Shown one piece after another: positions 10,769-20,307 of a stretch of 64,000 nucleotides of DNA; position 1 is the stretch's first letter, and every line of letters begins with the position of its first letter. The DNA comes from Evernia prunastri (taxonomy: Eukaryota > Ascomycota > Lecanoromycetes > Lecanorales > Parmeliaceae). The stretch is from assembly GCA_003184365.1 (NCBI GenBank), contig NKYR01000126.1, forward strand, positions 19,650 to 83,649, given 5' to 3'. The translations under genes and the position numbers were made by a program. The notes below the pieces were generated by a model, which saw only the letters and a program-made list of their open reading frames with translations, did not search any database and was not told where the DNA came from.

Positions 10769-11610
10769 ATGGTGGCTTCTCGTCTTCGTTGCCTCGCATC
10801 ATCGATAGCCGTGTTCCTTGCTCTAGTTTCAACTATTCAAGCTCGTGCCTTGAGGCGCGATGTCGTGCCAAACAGACCTAGGAATTGGCCAAGTCGCGGA
10901 ACTGGTCTTTCGGGCTACAGTGTACCTCTCTCAGATGGTAAGTACTGATCCATGCCGCGCATACCTTGGAAACCGGTCTGCCGCAATTCAAGCTCCGCGT
11001 TTGCTGGTTTTCACAGGACTGGTTACCTCAGCGTGAATCACATAATAATCAAGTGATCCATTTAGGCACTCAGTCCCTTCCCGCCCCGAACGGTACTCTC
11101 AAATTCATAACCATCGCCCGTGGTACCCAAAACTACACTTGTACCTCAGCCTCGCCTAGCCCCGTCCTCGTCGGCGCCAATGCCGTCCTTTTTGACGCTT
11201 CCCCACTCCTTCCTTTACTGCCGCCAGGCGAAGGCACCGCAGTCTTAGACCTCCTGCCCCGCTATGTCATCGACTTTAATTTCGCCGCGATTGAAGCATC
11301 ACAGATTCCAAGGCTCGGCATACATTACTTCGATTCGAAGGGAGTTCCAACCTTTGATCTTGGCAACAATGGACTTTTGAAGGGAAAGGGCTTTGGGGAC
11401 GTTCCCGCACCGGCGAATGCGAGTGCGGGCTCGTTTGATCAGGGGTATGGAGCTGTGGATTGGAAGACTTTGACCGATGCTGGGGGTAGTGTGGGTTTAA
11501 AAGAGGTGTACCGGGTTGAGACTGCTGGAGGGAAGGCACAACCAAGTTGTGCTGGCGTGACAACGCCGATCTATATCGATTACTCGGCTCTTTATTGGTT
11601 TTATGATTGA
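10769..11610 (+). CDS. Secreted DUF3455-family protein
   Basis: Exons 10769-10937 and 11066-11610; 237 aa. The start has good context (CAACATGG) and begins a clear signal peptide, MVASRLRCLASSIAVFLALV, ending near an AxA-type cleavage site (TIQARA). The intron has a GTAAGT donor; the acceptor at 11065 is the one that keeps the frame. The mature part shows the DUF3455 hallmarks APNGTLKFITIARGTQNYTC, a DASPLLPLLPP segment, and the terminal YSALYWFYD. The family is widespread in fungi as secreted proteins of unknown biochemical role, sometimes labelled malate-dehydrogenase-like in databases without support. No catalytic residues can be named. Confidence 0.85.
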
Positions 11611-12280
11611 CGAAGTCCATTGGGTCAAATTTCGGTGAGCAGATCACGCGCGCATTCAATTCTAGAGTACACTGCTAAGCATCGCATTTCAGCCTAGAGG
11701 GAAAGCTCTCCTTCGAAACGCGTACATGCATGGGCGTTTTGTGGCTTGGAAAGTTTCGGAGATTTCTGCAGGGTGTGAACCACGGTGCTCTGCATAACAT
11801 TACTGTACATATTTAGAGACAAGATACCCGACGACCCTCGTTGATAGATGCAACTGGACGAATTGAACGAATCGAAACTGCCTGCTGTTGCAATGCCATG
11901 CCATTGCCACCATCATCATGTGACTCTCAAAAGTCTGACTTGTAAGACCAAGAGAATACTCCCGAATGTACAAGAACTCGTAAATAGAGCTATGTGTATT
12001 GTCACGCTCTCGAAGCGTACTTAAGAATCCACAAGCAGTGTTCCTTGCAAAATAGTGACTGTTCAATATGGATTGACTGTCGGATGCTCACTTATTATTA
12101 CTAGACGCTTCGTGTGCTGAGGGCCGATCTCGCAGGCGCTAGCAAACAGCCCTGCGAACCCTGCAAAACAATTTTCTGCCTCAGAATGATTCTCACCGCG
12201 CTCTTACTCAAGCAGTCACAAGCACACTACACAGCAGTACCAAACTTTGAGAGCCTCCGTATTACCCACATCTATTAATC
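11611..12280. other. Intergenic region upstream of ILV5
   Basis: No gene recognised. It contains the 3' flank of the DUF3455 gene and the promoter of the ketol-acid reductoisomerase gene. No clear TATA box seen. Confidence 0.55.
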
Positions 12281-13851
12281 ATGGCTTCGCGCAGCTTCAG
12301 CCGTGCTCTGCGATCTCCCCTCTCCCGTCAATTGATCTCGCCAGCGGTTCAGCGCCAAACCTTCATCTCAGCTTCACAGTACGCCCGAGTGACTCTTGCT
12401 GCACAATTGAAACCCACTGTCGGCACTACCATACAGCAATCGAGAGGATTGAAGACTATTGACTTTGCCGGGACCAAAGAAACTGTCTATGGTAAATGCA
12501 TCGACGAGGATTGCACAGCAGCAAAAAGCTAACAGCACTCAAGAGCGTGAAGATTGGCCAAGGGAAAAGCTCCTGGTAAGTCAAGCTTGAATGACCCCGT
12601 TGCCGTCGCTTGGGGGCTGTGTTCAGTGCAGGCTGTCTAACAACTACGAAAGGACTACTTCAAGAATGACACCCTAGCGCTCATCGGCTATGGATCACAA
12701 GGACATGGACAAGGGCTTAATTTACGTGATAACGGTCTAAATGTTATCATTGGTGTTCGGAAGAATGGTGCATCCTGGAAGGAGGCTCAGCAGGATGGCT
12801 GGATCCCTGGGACAAACTTATTCGATGTGGACGAAGCTATTTCAAAAGGCACAATTGTCATGAACCTGTTGAGTGATGCTGCTCAGAGTGAGACATGGCC
12901 TGCAATCAAGCCCCAATTGACGAAGGGCAAGGTATGTCAAACTGTTATCACGCAAAAGCTCGACTCATGCTGAATGCGTCTCAGACGCTATACTTCTCTC
13001 ACGGTTTCTCTCCTGTCTTCAAGGACCTGACCAAAGTCGACGTTCCCACAGACATTGAGTACGTACATTTCGGAGTTCTTCTTCCTGATCCATGTCCTTT
13101 TCAGAGTAGCAAGACATTGTAACCTATGACACTACTCGGTATTCGCCGTTTGACTGGCAAAGCTGACTAAGACAGCGTGATCCTCGTTGCACCCAAAGGC
13201 TCCGGTCGGACTGTCCGCACACTTTTCCGCGAAGGCCGCGGCATTAATTCTTCAATTGCCGTTTACCAGGATGTAACTGGCAAGGCTGAAGAGAAAGCCA
13301 TTGCACTGGGCGTTGCTGTTGGTAGTGGATACCTCTACAAGACGACATTCGAGAAGGAAGTCTATTCGGATCTCTACGGTGAGCGAGGATGCCTGATGGG
13401 TGGTATCCACGGCATGTTCCTTGCCCAATACGAGGTTCTACGCGAGCGTGGTCACAGCCCCAGTGAGGCTTTTAATGAGACTGTCGAGGAAGCCACACAG
13501 AGTCTCTACCCATTAATCGGTGCCAATGGAATGGACTGGATGTACGCAGCTTGCTCAACTACGGCGAGACGAGGCGCAATCGATTGGAGTGGAAGATTCA
13601 AGGACACTCTGAAGCCCGTCTTCAATGACCTTTATGACAGCGTCAAGAACGGCACGGAGACTCAGAGGTCGCTAGATTTTAATTCGCAGGCCGATTACCG
13701 CGAGAGATATGAGAAGGAAATGCAAGAAATCAGGGATTTGGAGATATGGCGTGCGGGGAAGGCTGTCAGGTAAAGTTGCCGACTGCTGTGATTTGGCTCG
13801 GGATTCACTAACTTGTGTTGTAGGACTCTTCGACCAGAGAATCAAATATAG
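12281..13851 (+). CDS. ILV5: Ketol-acid reductoisomerase, mitochondrial (isoleucine/valine synthesis)
   Basis: Six exons: 12281-12491, 12544-12575, 12653-12931, 12985-13058, 13176-13769, 13824-13851; 405 aa. The tiny second exon (32 nt, ERE DWPREKLL) and the 28-nt last exon (TLRPENQI and stop) fit the family and complete the frame. The first about 60 residues form an Arg/Ser/Ala-rich mitochondrial presequence. The NADPH-binding Rossmann motif is ALIGYGSQGHGQGLNLRDNG. Metal-site segments include LFREGRGINSSIAVYQDV and SDLYGERGCLMGGIHGMF. The enzyme converts acetohydroxyacids to dihydroxyacids in the matrix, and in yeast Ilv5 also helps mtDNA stability. Confidence 0.95.
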
Positions 13852-14153
13852 ACTCTTCAGGTCTGTCAACCATCAAGCGTTTGTTTTCTTTGTATGATAC
13901 CAAGCTCAAGGACACGTTCAAAGCGTGGCCGGGAAAAGTTGCCTCTAGCGGACATGCCGATGATCGGCGCGGACATTCAAATAAAAATCACGCAAAGCTA
14001 TTCGATTATGGTACAAACGAGCTTTAAGTTAACTACATCGCTGACCGTGTGACACTACTCATAGCTTCAATTAACACTGATGTGTAATTACGCGACAAGT
14101 GATCCAATAGGGTTAAGGACCAGCTAAATCATTGACACCTACCTCTACACGCC
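13852..14153. other. Short intergenic region
   Basis: About 300 bp, 3' flank of ILV5 and promoter of the dehydratase gene. No further feature recognised. Confidence 0.5.
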
Positions 14154-15483
14154 ATGGCCGACCTCTCCAGGACCCTACCTTTAGAGCGCTCCTCCGTCCA
14201 GTCCGCCCATGAGCACATAAAAGAGCACATCAAACTCACGTCTGTGAAAACTTCTACGACCCTCTCGAACCTTGCATCTACCCCGCAGAAACCAGAAGCC
14301 CTCGTCGGTACTCCCTTCGAGGGGCAAAGACCCGCGCATCCTAGGATACACTTCTTCTTCAAATGTGAAAACTCCCAGCGAATTGGCGCATTCAAGATCC
14401 GCGGGGCGTTCCATGCATTGTCTCGATTGAGTCAAGAGGAATTGGCGAAGGGAGTGGTGACACACAGCTCCGGTAAGGCATCTTTCTACGGCTAAGCTGG
14501 CTGAATCTGAGGAAGAAATTCCAGGAAATCACGCACAAGCTCTCGCCTTGGCGGCGCGAACTCATGGTATACCTGCCCACATAGTCATGCCTACGATATC
14601 TACGCCTTCGAAGATTGCAGCAACACAAGGGCAGGGAGCGAAAGTCTACTTCAGCGGCAGTACATCTGATGAGCGGGAAGCCGTCGTGAAAGATGTTATT
14701 AGAGACACTGGTGCAATCCTCGTGCCGCCGTACGACCACCCAGACATCATACTCGGGCAAGGCACAATGGCTTTGGAGCTTGAAGCGCAAGCAAAAGAAT
14801 TGATAACGAAGGATCCAGCGTTAAGTGTGCACTATAGGGGGAAGCAAAACGGTACAGACACGCAAAAAAATGGCAACAATCAGGGCAATGGGACACATAC
14901 ATCTTTGTCGATGTCAGAAATTGGGCACCTCGACGGAGTAATCGCTCCAATCGGCGGCGGCGGGATGCTCTCAGGAATCGCAACGGCTCTACACGGCACC
15001 GGGACTTACGTCTTCGGCGCCGAACCCTCGTTCGAAGGCGCCGATGACGCTTGCCGCGGCCTTGCAGCTAACGAACGTGTCACAACAGTCAAAACACTCA
15101 CCGTGGCCGATGGACTGCGCACTCCTGTTGGCGAAATCCCCTGGACTGTGATCTCGGATAAAACCAAAGTGCGCGGCATATACGCAGTCACAGAAGAGCA
15201 GATCCTACAAGCGATGAAGCTGGTGCTGGAGAGGGTGAAGCAGTTTGTGGAGCCCAGTGCTGTCGTGGGGTTAGCCGTCGCTCTGTATGACGAGGAGTTT
15301 AGAGGTTTGGTGGAGAGGGAGGGTGGTGAGGAAGGGTGGGATGTTGGTGTCGTGTTGAGTGGCGGGAATACGACCGTGGAGGCCATTGCGGAGCTCTTCG
15401 CTGTGTCTGAGACGGAAGGCGAGAGGATGGAGGGGAAGTTGGGTGGGCGAGGGGAGAGGGTTGCGGAGAATGTTGCTGGATAG
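14154..15483 (+). CDS. PLP-dependent threonine/serine dehydratase (fold type II)
   Basis: Exons 14154-14472 and 14525-15483; 425 aa. The PLP-lysine motif is IGAFKIRGA with Lys81. The intron falls inside the substrate loop, and splicing restores SSGNHAQALALAA. The phosphate-binding glycine loop is IGGGGMLSG. These are hallmarks of threonine dehydratase/serine racemase-like enzymes. There is no ACT-like C-terminal regulatory domain, so this is a catabolic or racemase type and not the biosynthetic Ilv1 type, even though ILV5 is the upstream neighbour. A polar Asn/Gly-rich insertion of about 30 residues (from HYRGKQNG to LSMSEI) lies before the glycine loop and looks lineage-specific. Substrate preference cannot be read from the sequence. 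Confidence 0.88.
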
Positions 15484-16065
15484 TATGTCTCTTAAAGGCA
15501 CCCTAAGGTAGAGCATAGACTCAAGATACATTCACAGATTCATGCAAAAACCTCTAACGAGGTCTATCTAACATAGCAACATTGCTGCCAGCTCTCATCG
15601 AACCTCTAACAAGTTGCTCCTAATCTTCTTCTCCGAGACCCGGCCCGAGGGCCGCAGTTCCCAATGAAAAAGGAAGAAGATAATCAGCATCAACCGGCGG
15701 CAGTGTTCGGCCAGCGACACAACGCAACGCGCTCCCTCCGGGCAGGCCTGGAAGAAAAAGAAGCCATCGCAGGTATACAAAAATTGAGTAATGACTATGT
15801 GACATGGTGAACGCGTGGAACACCTTTCAGCGGTCAAACTGAAAAGAACAGATACTACACTTGATCTAAGCCTGAGTGGCAAAGGGAAGCTTGGGGGAGG
15901 AAAGAAGAATTTGGGAGCGTGGGAGAGGGAGGGTTTATATAGGTGGTGAGTGCAGGGTAGGTGGGGTGAAGATTGCGAATGAGTGAGTCACTTTGCGCCG
16001 TTGCTGCCTTGATGGCTGGCTTGAGACCTGAGGCGCGAGGCAGAACGTTGAATAGAGAGTTTGAG
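15484..16065. other. Intergenic region ending at a transposon insertion
   Basis: No supported gene. A TTTATATAGG box at about 15934 and a short open frame from 15979 (MSESLCAVAALMAGLRPEA) run straight into the inverted-repeat element at 16066. This could be the 5' end of a gene cut by the insertion, but there is no homology to support it. Confidence 0.4.
16057..16065. repeat. Left 9-bp target site duplication
   Basis: GAGTTTGAG directly before the left terminal inverted repeat. The identical 9 bp follow the right repeat at 16878-16886. Confidence 0.88.
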
Positions 16066-16877
16066 CGGGATGTCCTGGGGGCGCAAGATAGGGGCGCAAC
16101 GCAAGATTCGCTTATTTTACCTCCTTACCCAAATAAGTATGGTAACCCCACCAAAATTAGGGTAGCTGGGTAGGATATCTACAATATGATGTCGCAAACA
16201 CGTCGCAATCACTCCATAAGGCCTATATGTAAAAATTTCTGGATGTATGACGTAATGAGTAGTTACTTCATGCTTATTCCTTGCTCCCAACGAGTTCCCC
16301 TAGCAAATAGCCCGCCTCTAGAATACGTCGCTGCTGAGACTCCCTCTCATCGACATCCTCACTGGGTATCAGATTCGACTTAGACTTCTTCTTATTGGGC
16401 TGCATAGCAGGCTGGAGTGTAGCATTCAACGTAGGTCCTCGGGATCTTTTCTGCGAGAGACCTTTCTCTTGCTCCCACGCCTNAGGGGGGGCTGGGAGGG
16501 GGGGATGCGATCGATTGCACGTTGAAGGATAGGATGGAGGTCTTCTTCAAGGTAGGGATGGGGGACCCAGGTAGGCGTTGCGGCCGCGCTGGGAGGGCCG
16601 TTGACGGCGACGGTGAGGTCTGTAAGAAGGGAGGGAGGTGCGTCTATGGTGGGATCTATGGTGGGATCCATGGTTGCGATTGTTGTGGGGGGGTTGTGGA
16701 TATTTGGTTGACTTGGTGTGGGATTGATTAGACTATTTGAATGATGCAATTGGGACTATCGGTGTGTGTTACCAAGGTACTTAAATTTTGGTGGGGCTAC
16801 CATACTAATTTAAGTTAGTGGGTAAAATTAAGCGAATCTTGCGTTGCGCCCCTATCTTGCGCCCCCAGGACATCCCG
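16066..16877. mobile_element. Non-autonomous DNA transposon, Mutator-like (812 bp)
   Basis: The ends are terminal inverted repeats. The first 49 bp at each end are identical, beginning CGGGATGTCCTGGGGGCGCA, and similarity continues with small gaps to about 110 bp (inner motif GTATGGTAnCCCCACCAAAAT). Both sides carry a perfect 9-bp duplication, GAGTTTGAG. Long inverted repeats with 9-bp duplications are typical of Mutator-like elements (MULEs, such as fungal Hop). No transposase is encoded, so movement would need an enzyme supplied elsewhere. One N at 16483 interrupts the interior. The high identity of the ends suggests a fairly recent insertion. Confidence 0.85.
16274..16671 (-). pseudogene. 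Small open frame inside the MULE-like element, split by an assembly gap
   Basis: From an ATG at 16671 the minus strand reads MDPTIDPTIDAPPSLLTDLT and on to the N at 16483. Beyond the N the same frame soon ends, but a shift at the N lets it continue in a second frame (SRGPTLNATLQPAMQPNKKK) to a stop at 16274. The gap lies in a G/C homopolymer, so a miscounted base is a simple explanation. The protein would be about 130 aa, Pro/Ala-rich then Lys/Glu-rich. No family recognised; not a transposase. Confidence that this is a real coding unit is low. Confidence 0.35.
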
Positions 16878-16886
16878 GAGTTTGAG
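16878..16886. repeat. Right 9-bp target site duplication
   Basis: GAGTTTGAG, identical to 16057-16065. It ends 22 bp before the stop codon of the neighbouring minus-strand gene. Confidence 0.88.
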
Positions 16887-16908
16887 GGGCAAAAAAAGAT
16901 CGCTCGGT

Positions 16909-18423
16909 TCAAATGTCAACGCCCGCCATGCAGTGTCCACACCACCCGCAGTCTTTGTCGCAGAGCCCGTACTCCAAGTCCATATCGTCCAGAGCGTGGA
17001 ATGCTGTCTCGTACCCGAAGCTTCTGGGGGCTGCGCTGGTGCCCCCGAAGCCAACAAAAAGGTGATCAGGTGGATACGGTAACCCTCTTTGTTGGGACGT
17101 GGGCGTTGCGGTTGGCTTTTTCTTCCTGTTCGTGCCAGCGCCTTTCACTTTCCCAGGATTTAGATGATGAGGTTCGGGTTCCGTTAGGGCCACTCCGGTA
17201 TGGGTCTTCTGTTTGGCTGGACCGACTGGGCGAGCAGCTTCAACAGTTGTGGTCCGCCTCACGCGTGAGATGTGCGCTTTACCGGCCAAGTGATCCTCCT
17301 TTTGGCCCTCTTGCATCTCCCGGGCACATGTCATGCATTTCCACTTCGAATGGACCGTAGCAGGATCTTGGACGGGGTCTAGCCTTTTCTGTGCTCCTCT
17401 TTCCAGATCTTTCTTGCTTCTGATCGGGATATTGGTGTTCGAAGCTGGACGTTTCGATGCTGGGCGTTCGAGCGCTGTGATAGTTTTCGGAGCTTCTCGT
17501 GCGACTTCGAAAGCTGCTATGATCGCTGACTGTTGTAAATGCGCCTCGATGACCGACGGTCGAGACTGGGGTCTTGCTTCTGGCTGCGTCGCCGTTGCCT
17601 TCTCTGCTGCTTCTGTCGTAGTTATTTGTGTAACAGTGGTTACTGCCTTATTCCCTGAACCCCCCGCCTTCGTCTTCTTGGTGCCGTTACCTTGGCCCCG
17701 TGGGCTTAGAATCTTGTCTTTTCCACGGGGCTCATACGATGCAGTCTGCGAGTCGCGAATTCTTTCGTATGTCTCATGTTGTACCTTTTTCATCCACTTT
17801 GCAGAAATCTTTTTGTTGTAATTTTCCCACAGAACAGGAAGATACACCACGTCTTGCGTACAGTAATCGATGATATCTTGCAACATCGGTCGAGCATTGA
17901 ACACTTCATAAGAACCTCCATTTTCCGGCGCGAATAATGAGACCCCTTTCTGCTTGGTAGCTTTCCACACCGCTATAGCTTCTTCTGTGAGCTGCGCATC
18001 CTGTGTGATGCATTTGGCGAGCCCGGTCACCGTTTTCTTTGAATGTTGGCGGGTCGCAACCTCCAAGAGCTGAAGATCATGGACACCTTGCAACGAGATT
18101 TGGAAATGTGTAAACAGAGCATCAGAGTCGTTACGGACGTCAAAGAACACTTTCGGCACAAGCGCAGATTCGAGGATCGATCGCAGATTCGTCCCGGAAC
18201 GATTGGAAGTGCAGAATGCCTTTCCTTGAAGCACGAAAATGTCGATCAGAAAGACGTGATTCTTGGGTAAGACGAAGAGTTGAACAATGGAGATCGAGCC
18301 ATGTCGGCCGAGCTCTACACCCTCGATGTCCAGGTATAGGGATGGTGGTTGGGTCGGAAGATGGTCAAGATAATCAATCAGAGCTATCACTGAGGGCTCA
18401 GAATCAACAGTGGTCACCTCCAT
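16909..18423 (-). CDS. DEDD 3'-5' exonuclease (RNase D/Egalitarian-like) with C-terminal zinc finger
   Basis: Single exon, 504 aa. The N-terminal about 220 residues form a DEDDy exonuclease domain: LYLDIEGVELG (Asp32, Glu34), KVFFDVRNDSDAL (Asp95/99), and DIIDYCTQDVVYLP (Tyr187, Asp191). A long basic/Thr-rich linker follows. Next comes a U1-type C2H2 finger, KWKCMTCAREMQEGQKEDHL and on to GKAH, and a C-terminal Cys cluster (CDKDCGWCGHC). The catalytic residues look complete, so an active nuclease is plausible. Egl/EXD1-like relatives act in RNA metabolism; the substrate here is unknown. The gene sits between two inverted-repeat elements, one of which lies 22 bp past its stop codon and probably within its 3' UTR. 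Confidence 0.82.
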   Translation of the reverse strand: MEVTTVDSEPSVIALIDYLDHLPTQPPSLYLDIEGVELGRHGSISIVQLFVLPKNHVFLIDIFVLQGKAFCTSNRSGTNLRSILESALVPKVFFDVRNDSDALFTHFQISLQGVHDLQLLEVATRQHSKKTVTGLAKCITQDAQLTEEAIAVWKATKQKGVSLFAPENGGSYEVFNARPMLQDIIDYCTQDVVYLPVLWENYNKKISAKWMKKVQHETYERIRDSQTASYEPRGKDKILSPRGQGNGTKKTKAGGSGNKAVTTVTQITTTEAAEKATATQPEARPQSRPSVIEAHLQQSAIIAAFEVAREAPKTITALERPASKRPASNTNIPIRSKKDLERGAQKRLDPVQDPATVHSKWKCMTCAREMQEGQKEDHLAGKAHISRVRRTTTVEAARPVGPAKQKTHTGVALTEPEPHHLNPGKVKGAGTNRKKKPTATPTSQQRGLPYPPDHLFVGFGGTSAAPRSFGYETAFHALDDMDLEYGLCDKDCGWCGHCMAGVDI

Positions 18424-19192
18424 GTTGACAGCCTTAGCCTTTAGACTCTAGCCGTGTTTCATTAACATTTCTTGCGAGGAAACCGCTTGGAAGAAATAGT
18501 GATCAGTTGTTTCAATCGAGAGCGGGGCAAACTTGGTCCCATGCAAGTGAGTAGAAGCCCACATCTCTATTGGCTTTGAGAGCGGCTGATTTTATGCAAG
18601 GCTACCACTGCAACCTCCGAAAGCCTACGATTTCCCCGAAGACCCGTAAGACAGCGATGAACGTGGAATATCAAGGCCCCCTCAGGCCCCCAAAGCAAAT
18701 ACTGTGACGATGTTTTCGACTGGGTAAAAATAAGGGAGAGGGTGCATCTTCGTCCTCGACTCATTCGATCCTCGCACTCAACGTCACTCTAGTGCTCCAA
18801 CCCTACTTCCGCATTGTCATACCTCGTTTCTACGAAGCTTTGTTCTAGCATACGCAAGAGCCTCGAGTGCTCAGCAAGCCTATCAAACCTACAGCCTCCA
18901 TCATGTTCCGAAAGAAGTGGCGGTGGACGAGCTACCGCAGAGAGACAACCAGACGGCGAAGCTATAATTTCACACAATCGCGTCTCCGGCTCAGATGTAC
19001 TCTCAACTGGCCCTTTCCTGTTGACTGTCTTTCCATCTAGGGGTGAAGACCTGAGTCTTACGAGTATATCCAGCGTTATAAAGAATGGAGTCTGTTCTAG
19101 ACTCGTGCGAGCGTATTCCAGTCCAAGTATCCATCGACCAAACGCATACCCAGCCCTTGGAATGGAAGATGGCTAGCGAGGCGTATGCTCGA
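18424..19192. other. Gene-poor flank of the second element
   Basis: No supported gene. Short frames at 18814-19176 (plus) lack homology. The 5' part is the promoter of the exonuclease gene. Confidence 0.5.
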
Positions 19193-19202
19193 GAGACTTG
19201 CG
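19193..19202. repeat. Left 10-bp target site duplication
   Basis: GAGACTTGCG, repeated exactly at 20298-20307 on the other side of the inverted-repeat element. Confidence 0.82.
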
Positions 19203-20297
19203 CAACTTGACTCGGGACAGTCCCCCTTCCACAGTCCCCCGTCACTAATTTGCAGCTAAAATCAGCCTCCCGGGCATATAAGCTTTATGCAGCCCTCATC
19301 AAACTTTGACGGGATATCGCGTCTACGCAACATGATATTCGTGAGAGACTTACTTTTATTCTCACATTGACTGATTTCGAAATAGTGATTCAGAGCGACG
19401 ACGTAATACTCGAATTACGTTACAAATAGCTCGAAAAGTCTATGAAGTCTAGAAAGAAGGATATCGGTCAGTTGACTAATTATTTGTTGAGTTCTTCGAT
19501 GTAGAGTAGTAAGTGCTGACAGTGATTTATTCTTTCGACATTTAGAGTTTAGAGTAGAGATCATCAAGCGATATTTGATTAGATCATCGATAACGACGAC
19601 GTAGACCTTTTAGTATTCAATGACGTCTTATTTTATATTTCATATATTTATAAGAGACTTCGACGTCGTACGAGATATTTTTATTTATCGATATCGTCGT
19701 CGTTAATTTCTAACTTCACATACAAAGAATAAGTCGTCTTCGTCTTTTTCTTCGCTTTATTCTTCGTTCTAGCAGTAGAATATAATAATAGATTTATTTA
19801 AAGGAATTCAAAAATGGAGAGTAACTGACGAGTCTTCGATAGAAGTTATATATTAACGTAAGATTTTTCGACTTTTTTCTTGAACACAGCTGTTAGTTCA
19901 GCGAGTACTAAAGCGAGTTGACGAAGAGTATATTAATGTATAGCGGAGAGTATAGCGAAGAGTCTCGTATAATAGCTGCGCGTCTGTTGAGACAGTGCGT
20001 TATTGAGTACTTAATCGATTTACGCGACAGTCTCTGTGGAATATCTTAATCGGATTTTTCAGCTGAAGAAATCTTATATACACTTAATCACTGAATCACA
20101 GCTGACCTGAAGATACGAGATCTTATCTGATTATTTATTTAACGTTTTTGCGAAATTCTTCTATGTAGTCTGGTAGGATACATAATTAGTATGATAGTCA
20201 TATCAAAATTAAAGTATCTCGGCAAATGCGGGAGGTCGATCTTAGCTGCAAATCAGTGACGGGGGACTGTGGGAGGGGGACTGTCTCGAGTCAAGTG
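19203..20297. mobile_element. Degenerate DNA transposon (1,095 bp) with inverted repeats and 10-bp target duplication
   Basis: The left end reads CAACTTGACTCGGGACAGTC. The right end in reverse complement reads CACTTGACTCGAGACAGTCC. Similarity extends about 60 bp with only transitions and one gap. Inside each end, the CAGTCCCCC motif occurs twice, giving subterminal direct repeats. A perfect 10-bp duplication flanks the element. The differences between the two ends are mostly G/A changes, and the interior is AT-rich with many TA and few open frames, as expected after repeat-induced point mutation. No transposase frame survives. Duplication length again points to a Mutator-like or related superfamily, but the ends are unrelated to those of the element at 16066. 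Confidence 0.8.
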
Positions 20298-20307
20298 GAG
20301 ACTTGCG
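20298..20307. repeat. Right 10-bp target site duplication
   Basis: GAGACTTGCG, matching 19193-19202. Confidence 0.82.
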
